From positions 17,537,303 to 17,601,302 of the forward strand of contig NC_092581.1 in NCBI RefSeq assembly GCF_037975245.1: 64,000 bases of DNA. Direction: 5' to 3'. The stretch is from Apostichopus japonicus (taxonomy: Eukaryota; Echinodermata; Holothuroidea; Aspidochirotida; Stichopodidae). The notes under the pieces are model-generated. The model ran no database searches. It was not told where the DNA came from and saw only the letters and a list, made by a program, of their open reading frames with translations. This document shows, piece after piece, positions 57,301 to 64,000 of the stretch; the stretch's first letter is position 1, and each line of letters starts with the position of its first letter. Both the position numbers and the translations under genes were made by a program.

Positions 57301-58765
57301 CTATTTTTGAATGGATATACGTTATTTTTCTATTAATGTTATAGTTGAAGTAAACGGAAGATAATACTAAAGGAAACACGTATACAAAACTATGATCTCC
57401 TTATAAAAGGGAGATACAATTAGCCATGTTTTAGCAATTAATTAATAGGAAAAAGCAAAACGCAATTATCTTGTCTTAAATATTATTTAGGATTAAATCT
57501 GTGATACAACAATAAACTACGCACGACGAGAGAACTTACACTTTGACCGGTGTAAATGTGAGATGGATGGATAAAATGTCACCTATAGTGTGTGGACATG
57601 CATGACTAGTAGACTAACCAAATGTAACCAACGAACGAAATGTAACGTTCCTTACGATAGCTTAATGAATTATATATCTTTATGTGAAGGAGATCAAGGG
57701 TAATATGAGGAGAGAAGAGAGGGAAATGGGGAGAAGATGAGGAGAAAGTGAGGTTAGATGAGGGAGGGAGTAGTGGGGAGGGTGCAGGATAAAGGGAGGA
57801 GCCAGAATACATGACATTATTGTGTAGATCGACCGTGCTGTTATTAGGCTGTACACAAATTTACAAATGTTCCGAAGTTGTCGAACTATATTTCCTGCTA
57901 GCTAATTCTTGGAAATCCAATATTCGAACCTTGAAAGCAGTGATTGTTATTATAATGTATAAGAATAAGGGGTTAATCAACGGTCTAGCGTGCGTTACTC
58001 ACAGGATTAATGCACGATCGGGGGATAATGCAAGCGATGCACGAGGGCGGAGCCCGAGTGCATCCAGCGATAGCATTAACACCCGGAGTGCATTAATCAT
58101 GTGAGTAACGCACGCTAGACCGTTGATTAACCCCGTTCATTCATACACTACCATTTGTGTGGGGAAAAATCATAAAACAAAACATTTTTGGTTACATATA
58201 ACCAAAGATTTATTAAAGTGATGCCCGTCATTTTGCCGTGCGTTACTCACAGGATTAACCACGGTCAGCTGACCTGAATGGACCAATAGGATTTAGGAAT
58301 CTTTACTAAGTATGAATGAATAACCGCTAACCGGTAAGTATTATAGAAACTCACATCTTCCGTCAGGGTACTACGAAAGACACTGTTATCAAAGTACCAG
58401 CCTTCGTCACAATCGATGACGTCATATTGCGTAGCGTTGTCTTCATAAACAGTCTTCAGTTCCACACCAGTCAAGTTGAATTTTGTGCAGCTTCTTAAAG
58501 TGTTATCTTTATTCGGAGGAGTAGACAGCAGTCTCTTAAGATCACGACATTCAGCGGCACTGACATTTGTAAAATCACACGTGTCGTTCTCCCATTGGCT
58601 GACTTTGCACCAATGGTCGCCCTGGCCTGCGATGAAGACTTGAATAAACGATTGCGTGCAAGCAGCCATTGCTACCAGACAGACGAAAATGTAGATTCTC
58701 TTCTGAAACCAACCATACGTTCCCGTCTTCGTAAGGAAGTCATCGATATTAATGTCTTCATCCAT
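48151..58765 (-). CDS. SLC22-family organic-ion transporter, copy B (intact)
   Basis: Major-facilitator carrier expected in the plasma membrane with 12 helices; the substrate cannot be told from sequence. Nine coding exons: 58765-58355, 56995-56892, 55209-55055, 54445-54277, 53993-53861, 51038-50944, 49651-49443, 48875-48767, 48379-48151. They join without frame error to 1614 nt, 537 residues, a normal SLC22 length. Seen: N-terminal MDEDINIDDFLTKTGTYGWF, a large Cys-containing loop with NDT and NVS sequons, YGSLADRFGRYY, SESPRWLLTKKRRQAAEKI, MNRFGRKW, IYVYSAEIFPTPLR, RIGGVVAPL and PETKGKRMPDT. The start follows a TTTACAG acceptor by two bases, so a non-coding upstream exon exists, as in copy A. 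Introns are loaded with repeats and transposons (details at each). All splice sites are GT-AG. Being intact while copy A is broken, this is probably the working member. Confidence 0.93.
48767..48875 (-). CDS. SLC22 copy B exon 8
   Basis: 109 nt encoding LGPIRVAVAMIGKFAISASF and YVYSAEIFPTPL. Acceptor TTTGCAG, donor GTACGG. Confidence 0.92.
49443..49651 (-). CDS. SLC22 copy B exon 7
   Basis: 209 nt encoding FAQSFIYFGLSLGTASLG to VCIPAMNRFGRKW and the next helix. The donor C/GTGGGT is conserved with copy A. Confidence 0.88.
49850..50695. repeat. 33-bp minisatellite in intron 6 of copy B
   Basis: About 25 copies of a unit like GGATTGACCAGTACCCTCAG plus AATTACAAGCTCG. A period of 33 keeps all frames open, creating artefactual repeat-peptide ORFs on both strands. 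Confidence 0.95.
50944..51038 (-). CDS. SLC22 copy B exon 6
   Basis: 95 nt encoding DKDSSETGRTTFVDLIRSPV and LLCLLYNW. Acceptor GTTGCAG, donor GTAGGC. It lacks the long acidic run of copy A. Confidence 0.88.
51249..51560 (+). mobile_element. tRNA-Ser-type SINE with (ATT)n tail
   Basis: The head has A-box GTGGCCGAGTGGATAAAGGC and a B-box-like GGTTCCGAGCTCGATACCC with a long variable arm, as in serine tRNA. A ~190-bp body follows, ending in a TTATTATT run at 51540-51560. It lies in intron 5 of SLC22 copy B. Confidence 0.8.
51629..52880. mobile_element. PIF/Harbinger transposon, deleted derivative
   Basis: Inverted termini AGGCCCAGTCACATCTCACC and GGTGAGATGTGACTGGGCTT, continuing to GGATTGCA, with a 3-bp TAA duplication at 51626-51628 and 52881-52883, the Harbinger signature. 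Both flanks are crowded with AACGGA / TCCGTT words. A short remnant of the transposase N-terminus remains in the middle. It sits in intron 5 of SLC22 copy B. Confidence 0.88.
51955..52180 (-). pseudogene. Harbinger transposase N-terminal remnant
   Basis: Minus-strand frames give AWLGPHRRRQFSLYDQ, then QLMQELRMED and KSFINFMGMPPDFEALRRP. This corresponds to the W-RP-L-RR-(F/Y) ... LMxELRxED ... SFxNFxRMxP start of PIF/Harbinger nucleases. It is frameshifted, interrupted by a 10-bp-stem hairpin (CCATGGAGCT / AGCTCCATGG) and lacks the DDE domain. Confidence 0.7.
52884..53860. other. rest of intron 5 of copy B, nothing recognised
   Basis: AT-rich intron sequence; ORFs are short and lack similarity or codon pattern. 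Confidence 0.55.
53861..53993 (-). CDS. SLC22 copy B exon 5
   Basis: 133 nt encoding LISESPRWLLTKKRRQAAEK and the rest of the central cytoplasmic loop to VKDD before GTAATG. Confidence 0.92.
54277..54445 (-). CDS. SLC22 copy B exon 4
   Basis: 169 nt encoding TELVPPQARVLFGVALWYA through LARIIPSWRWIIGICSS, ending in the Trp codon before GTAAGT. Confidence 0.92.
55055..55209 (-). CDS. SLC22 copy B exon 3
   Basis: 155 nt encoding FGRYYILLFCSFSAGGLG to LLVGFVLG. Acceptor TCTTGTAG, donor GTAAGT. The 5' part is almost the same as in copy A. Confidence 0.93.
55255..56275. repeat. ~32-bp minisatellite in intron 2 of copy B
   Basis: About 30 diverged copies of CTATAGTAACATCAACCGAT plus TAGTGTATAAAA. 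Copies vary by substitutions and 1-3 bp length changes. Confidence 0.95.
56438..56735. repeat. G- and C-homopolymer-rich segment
   Basis: Runs of 14 G near 56441, 9 C near 56536 and 13 G near 56717 in intron 2 of copy B; the paired ORFs here are artefacts. Possibly a decayed small transposon, no ends found. Confidence 0.5.
56892..56995 (-). CDS. SLC22 copy B exon 2
   Basis: 104 nt encoding WSLVCDDYYIPNVLQSIYM, the second helix and YGSLAD plus part of Arg. Acceptor TTTCAG, donor GTATGT. Confidence 0.93.
57001..57085. repeat. GAAAGT simple repeat
   Basis: (A)GAAAGT(G/A/T) units directly upstream (minus sense) of exon 2 of copy B; on the minus strand this is a pyrimidine-rich tract before the splice acceptor. 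Confidence 0.85.
57968..58134. repeat. palindromic element with 47-bp arms
   Basis: The left arm (GGGGTTAATCAACGGTCTAG, CGTGCGTTACTCACAGGATT, AATGCAC) is mirrored at 58088-58134 with very few mismatches. The ~73-bp interior is itself partly palindromic (GATGCACGAGGGC / GCCCGAGTGCATC). A partial extra copy (CGTGCGTTACTCACAGGATT) lies at 58238-58257. Intron 1 of copy B; probably a foldback transposon. Confidence 0.85.
58355..58765 (-). CDS. SLC22 copy B exon 1
   Basis: 411 nt from MDEDINIDDF through the large extracellular loop (CKVSQWENDTCDFTNVS, CDEGWYFDNSVFRS) to TED before a GTGAGT donor, phase 0. Four residues longer at the N-terminus than copy A. Confidence 0.92.
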
Positions 58766-59850
58766 GTCTGTAAATGTGATATGAAAACGATAAATAATAA
58801 CAAACTACTGACACAAAATAAAATAAAAATAATAATAATGACAGCAGTTTGTGAGAAACGGCGACTGCAAATACTTACATCTAATATGATTTTAAAGTTA
58901 ACAAAATATATTTCGTCTAGAATGGCTTGTCTGTTATTGCAATAACGACACAAATGATAAGTTAACTATATATATATTACAAGTTAATTACCGTTTGTGG
59001 TTTATTAAATATGGACACTGCAGTGTGTTCGTAAAAAAAACACTGCAAATGCGATTATGTATGGATGTATGGAAGCGTTATGGTGCATTCTGATTCGAGA
59101 ATAATAAAAAATAAAATTTAAAATTCTGATGCGAGAATAATAAATCAGTTGTTGCAAACTGTTGAATTGTTGAAACGGAGCAAGTGATCAATATATCATT
59201 TTGCTGCGAAATGTTTAAATTGATGACATTTCCTAGATAATCATTTTGCAGCAAAAATGTTGAATTCCTCACGTATATCTGCATTCATTAAATTTGCCAT
59301 TTTGTTACAAATTGTTAAAATATCATATGAATAATGAATTATTTCGTTCAAAGTTACTACTATATATATTTAAAGAAAGATCTTAACATTTTAACTGCAC
59401 CTTAACGCTTCCATATTTTTGTCCCATGAGACTAATTGCTCACTGAGACACTAAATATTGTGCGGGAGCCGGCATAGATAACATATCTACTGTATAGTTT
59501 GAGTCATATTAGCAAAACAAAAATGAAAATTGAAGTTTTGCATATGTCGTCATGGTAACAGTCCTCATATCTACCCTTTTCTTTATGCGGGTTATAAAAT
59601 TTGAGGGCCAGACAAGATTCGCACGCATCGTTACTATTAGCCTGGTGACATCTGATTCTATACTATATTTATTTATTTGTTTTGCCACAAAAGTACAAAG
59701 TGGAGGGAAGTCTTCCATAAAGCCTAAACTTAACAATGTTGAATACTCCCTGAAGAAAGAAAAAAAATATAAAGACATATACATAAATATATAAAAACAA
59801 ATAAATGTTCAATATATATATAGTAATTACATACAGGTATAATTTGGTAG
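58766..59850. other. 5' region of SLC22 copy B
   Basis: Upstream of the coding start; the non-coding first exon and promoter should be further right. No motif strong enough to place them. Confidence 0.45.
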
Positions 59851-59853
59851 TAG

Positions 59854-60330
59854 TCAGTAACTAGCTATTATTTCCTTACATAACCACTTCTTAAAGGATG
59901 TGACTGACTTTTTACTCTTTAAATCGTTCGTTAGAAGGTTCCATGATTTTGTTGCACGGTTTTGTAGGCTTAAAGTTCCAATGGTGGGTTTGTAGAGATT
60001 ATAGTGGGCATGATTAGCATGCCTCGTGTTATGATTATGCACATCTCTGTTACTGGTTAAAAAAATATTCGAAGGCTGCTGGTAGTAATAGCAACAGATT
60101 TTGGCAACAGATTTACTCCACTTTATTTATGTATTATTCTGACAGTCGAAACGGACAGATCATTGTATGCTGATGAAATACAAAAGCGTCGGCAGTTTGA
60201 AACAAGCAGGTGATCCGTCCGTGTTTGAGATATTGTCACTGCTTTAGACAATTTTACCAAATTTTCTTAATATCATTTTTGGGTGATATTCTTGCAGCAT
60301 AGGTAATTGCCTTTCTATACTTAAAGGAGA
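59854..60330 (-). pseudogene. LINE C-terminal fragment
   Basis: Minus-strand frame HNHNTRHANHAHYNLYKPTI, GTLSLQNRATKSWNLLTNDL, TSFKKWLCKEIIASY and a stop. The order H-NTR-(N)...G..SL..RA.K.WN.L......SF+..L is the usual end of CR1/Jockey/RTE-type LINE ORF2. Sequence to 60330 is probably more of the same element in broken frames. Confidence 0.7.
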
Positions 60331-61065
60331 AGTATCCCTAACCATCATCTTTATGTCAGGTAATAGTGATAACTGTGACGTGATATCGCAGTAACGTTCT
60401 CATTGCTTCACACAAAGGAATATGACTTGAGCAAGTCTAGATATGACATAATAGAGCCAATTAAGTATAATGGTTGAATGTTTAAATGTGTTCAATACTT
60501 ACTTACAAAGGACGATCTATAGTATATCTATAGTATATCTTGGCCCCAACGAACGCCACAGCTGTTTATAGTAATGGTACATCATGAATGGATCTACAAC
60601 CAGACCATGGTAAAACCAGTTGATTAAAATTGCATTTTATTTTTCCTTCTCGATTCTAACCTGAAAATATATCGCTGTAGTGTTTTTGAATTTATATACG
60701 TTCAGAGATGTGTTTGTTTGTTTCAAACGCCAAAATGTACCAGCAATTTATTGAGAGCATGAAATGCCAATATATACTTGTTATTGAATCATAACGCGTG
60801 CAAGGAGCGAATTGAGATATCTTGATTAACATTAAAAGTGGCATGAACTAGAACATCCAATGATCCACGATTTTCATGATAGATAGACTGCGTCTTCGAT
60901 TTACTGGGACAGAACGACTTTAAAAGAGATGAATCTTTATTTGCAGATATAAATTAAGAGATTTTATTATTGCAATTTAAGTTTCTCTTAATATGATAAG
61001 AAGCCTGTGGAATGTCGTTAGTTTACAGAGCGACTGTAACAGCCCCCTTAATAGTGAGCACTGTT
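60331..61065. other. spacer, no gene seen
   Basis: No recognisable element or exon. Confidence 0.45.
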
Positions 61066-61073
61066 AGTTTATG

Positions 61074-61454
61074 CAGTGGCGTAGGAAGGTACTTTTGAGT
61101 GGGGGGGGGGGCTGAAGACTGATGGCCGGCCTGGGGGAGGGGTTTAAGGGGAGGGGGTGTCACCCTCCCCTTTGGATTTTTTTGCATTTCCAGGTGGCCT
61201 CAGATGCAATTTGGTGCAATATAGCACACTTCAACACCCACTCCATTTTGTAAACTTAATTTTGTATTTTAACCTGGCCTTAGATGCAATTTGGGTGCTC
61301 CAAATGAGATTTTTTTTCTCATTTGGAAATGAAAAAGGGGTTTTCTGACTTGCGAAGCGGGGGGGGGGCGGAATAATACTTCCGCCCCTCCACATTTTTC
61401 ACTGGGGGGATGGCGCCCCCCAGCCCCCCCCCCCCCCCGGTTCCTACGCCCTTG
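61074..61454. mobile_element. hAT-like non-autonomous element, 381 bp
   Basis: Termini CAGTGGCGTAGGAAGG and GGTTCCTACGCCCTTG, with a perfect 8-bp duplication AGTTTATG at 61066-61073 and 61455-61462. The interior has G- and C-runs and the GGGGAGGGGGTGTCACCCTC-type foldback. No coding capacity. Confidence 0.9.
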
Positions 61455-61462
61455 AGTTTATG

Positions 61463-62939
61463 TACAGTCCAAGGCCTTCACTCCCCTTCTGCAAGTTAGG
61501 GGAGGCTAAATAGTTTCTTAAGGTAGATCGATGGTGGAAATGCACCCTCCCTCCCCCCCCCCCTCCCCTACCACCTCATCTTCCAACAAGTCAACCAGGT
61601 GAGTTACATAAAGCATTTTAAGAACAAGTGATGTTAAATCTCATCCAAGGGTACATATATATTGTAGATATGATGCTAAAAGAACGTGTTTCTGTTTAGT
61701 TATGTACGGTAATAGTATTATTTCTTTTTCGTTATCCTGCAATAATCAGTAACTGAAAAGTGTTTTTCGAGAAAAAAAATGCTGGCAATATATCTCTCCT
61801 CGTTATCTGAAATTTGCTTTTGTCGCTCTTTTCGATTCACATTAAGTGTCTACATACTGGACCTATCGTCTTTGTAATTGTATCACCAGTCACGTCTAAA
61901 TGATATGGCGCAGAAAATGGGGCCAGTTGTGAGAAAAACCTAAGTTTTCGTGATTATATGTTCTTTCGCTATTATATATGTGACTTACACAATAAATTCT
62001 TCTCTTTTCAAGCCGGCTTAAGCATAAACCATGGCCTTTTCCGCAACTGGCTTATCCCACCTAACTCATTACAACAGATGGCTTGGCCTACCATGGCCTT
62101 TTCAAATTAACTTACCATATAGGAGCTAGCTATGAAGCAAGTTTAGCATAATAAACCCCAACCCTTCCGATTGCTCGCTCAGAGGAAGATCACCATCTAA
62201 CCAAAGAATCTCAATAATGTTCTTAAATCATCACTTGCTTTTATCGTCCTTATACTTCCACGCCATAATTACTTTGATCTAGCACTTTAACATACAAGTA
62301 AGGTCAAACAATATTAATATCTGAAAATTATGCCAAATCGATTTCATCATTAGGTCATTTTAGGCAGCGATTTCCGGCAACTGTTAACATTGCGAGACTA
62401 ATGTATACCTTACTGTAATTGTTGTAGGATAACTACTGCGAGTACAGACTGGATCGAATGGCCAGTATTACGCACAGAATGGTGCTAGTGGTGAAGTAAC
62501 AAGTGCTTTCGTACCTTATGGGTTATTTGTTCTTTCCTATAAGGTAACATCTCTGAAGATATATAGTACCAGGCATGCCTATACCACTGAAGGAACGTTC
62601 CTGCTTTACCTCTCAAAAATTTCAAAGATCAGAGTGAAGAAATCAATGCTTTGATTTGTTATGATAACATATTGATAACACAATGAACCTCCACCAAATA
62701 CCCTCAGACACTTTTCTAATGGAAAAGTTTCATACACTTTTTCTATTGAATTCTCAAACATGTAAAATTCATGAAAAAATAAACACCGAAATATGAGGGA
62801 AAATATCCGAAGGATAATAATTCAAATTGACCAAATAAGAGTAAACTTATTGAGGTTGTCAGTACCCTCACCATTTAACCAATGTTGATCCCTTCTCTAA
62901 CCCACCCCCCCCCACCCGCCTCACCCCGTCTGGTCATTG
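61463..62939. other. spacer, no gene seen
   Basis: A C-run at ~61550 and ~62905; short GGCCTTTTC-type repeats near 62031 and 62095. No exon found. Confidence 0.45.
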
Positions 62940-63280
62940 CTTCAAAGTGCCGCACTCTGAAAAAGTTAACCTTCCGTTGCTTGCAAGTGAAGTTTTCTTC
63001 TTGTCGTTACAGACAGTAATGAAACGTGATACATTGTTATCTTTTATCTAGACCTGAGATGTCCATCGCTGCTATGTACACTGTGTCATGGGTATTGACC
63101 GTAGCTGTATGTATCGATTGTACACTAGTGTCTAATTACCGACGGTAGCAAGATATGTGTGTATTTTCTGGGCTCGATTGTGGTGTCTAACACTTATGTT
63201 ACACCTCATTCGAAACTAGGTCAGATTACCGGCATGAGACGTTTCTTGTGCGCGAGTCTTCACACCCCTTAAGCAAGCTC
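62940..63280 (-). repeat. inverted partner of 31607-31935
   Basis: Reverse-complement relative of the 31.6-kb segment with the same landmark words in the same order, diverged by substitutions and small indels. It lies upstream of SLC22 copy B in the gene's sense, so it could include a 5' exon or promoter, but the 31.6-kb partner faces no transporter. Confidence 0.78.
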
Positions 63281-63856
63281 GCAGTTGACGTTATATCGTT
63301 ATGACGGGAGTTCTCAAATTAATACCAGCCAAATATTATCCTATCATTAGTGTGAAAGCACACAGACTTATAAGTCGTTACAATACGCCTAACCGAAATG
63401 TTGTTTCCAATTACTTTACAGATTTAAGCCGAGTGTAATGTAATAAACCGATGGACTATGCCGCTGGACACACTTGTGGTTTTGAAGTGGCTGAATGAAT
63501 GAAGCCTAAGTCGATGAAACTGAGAATCATATACAAATTTATTTAAATCATAATTATAGTAAACCATAGACAATGAGATAGCTTAAACTGTACTGTTGAA
63601 AGAATAGTCCAGATCAAAATGAGAACTTCAGTCAAAACTATTGAAAGGACGTAAAACCGAACCCTATTGTCAAAATCCACCTGCTATACCATTTTTGATT
63701 ATTTTAAGTTGATCCAAACTCTAAATTTGATTCGGCAAATAACAAATTTTACTGAAACAATGAATCGTCAAGTCATATAGAAATACATATATGCTTTGTA
63801 GACAATGTCTGAACATTATAAACAATTGTAGGGCTATATCATGTACGTAGGCCTAT
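63281..63856. other. spacer, no gene seen
   Basis: AT-rich, without recognisable features. Confidence 0.45.
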
Positions 63857-64000
63857 CAGGGGCGGATCCAGGATTTTGAGAAAGGGGGGGCCGACATCCC
63901 GATGGTAGCACTTTAGTGATCTGCGTCCTGGGGGAGGGGTCTAGGGGGAGGGGCCCCTCCCCCTTGGAAATTTTTGGTTAATTGTGAGTGCTTAGATGCA
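63857..64000. mobile_element. left end of a hAT-like element, cut by window end
   Basis: Begins CAGGGGCGGATCCAGGATTT, followed by G-rich sequence and GGGGGAGGGGTCTAGGGGGA, the same style as the elements at 61074 and 43200. The other end lies outside the window. Confidence 0.65.

Overview
This is nuclear DNA of an animal: GT-AG introns, long transposon-filled intergenic space, (AT)n microsatellites, and very frequent TAGGCCTA and AACGTTAG words. The transporter and transposon families, together with the base composition, suggest a marine invertebrate deuterostome, most likely an echinoderm (a sea cucumber or relative). The species cannot be fixed from the sequence alone. I see no bacterial-type operons, CRISPR arrays, rRNA genes or standard tRNA genes.

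Host genes. (1) An alpha-tubulin gene on the + strand (527-2283) has two visible coding exons; the exon carrying only the start codon lies outside the window or was not found. (2) Two tandem, same-strand (-) genes of the SLC22 organic-ion transporter family share an identical nine-exon structure: copy A (17802-10317, 533 codons once one insertion is set aside) and copy B (58765-48151, 537 codons). Copy B looks intact. Copy A is intact except that its last exon is split by a recent Penelope-like retroelement. An orphan third copy of the last exon lies at 42004-42166. The last exons of all three copies, and the start of exon 3 in A and B, are far more alike than the rest, which suggests gene conversion.

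Mobile DNA fills most of the remainder. 4892-9864 is a hAT element with a perfect 8-bp target duplication. Inside it sits a 4.3-kb CACTG-ended transposon, which in turn carries a 1.09-kb inverted repeat. 10542-11995 is a 1.45-kb palindromic Penelope-like element with a GIY-YIG coding region and a hammerhead-ribozyme-like motif in each arm. 19.4-20.5 kb holds a LINE remnant and 21.1-22.0 kb a hAT transposase remnant. 23481-30041 is another hAT element that has grown by four tandem copies of a ~1.45-kb segment. 33036-40967 is a 7.9-kb CACTG-ended transposon inserted in the 3' end of a LINE; it carries two decayed exons resembling the C-terminus of the SAMD3-like proteins that are repeated in fish and invertebrate genomes. 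42-48 kb holds tRNA-like SINE modules (direct and inverted), a Tx1/L1-type LINE fragment and small non-autonomous elements. Introns of SLC22 copy B contain a deleted PIF/Harbinger element, a tRNA-Ser-type SINE, two minisatellites (33 bp and about 32 bp) and a palindromic element.

The genes do not form a pathway. Tubulin is a cytoskeletal gene; the SLC22 pair are plasma-membrane solute carriers that arose by local duplication. All calls are from reading the sequence by eye; percentages and copy numbers are approximate.
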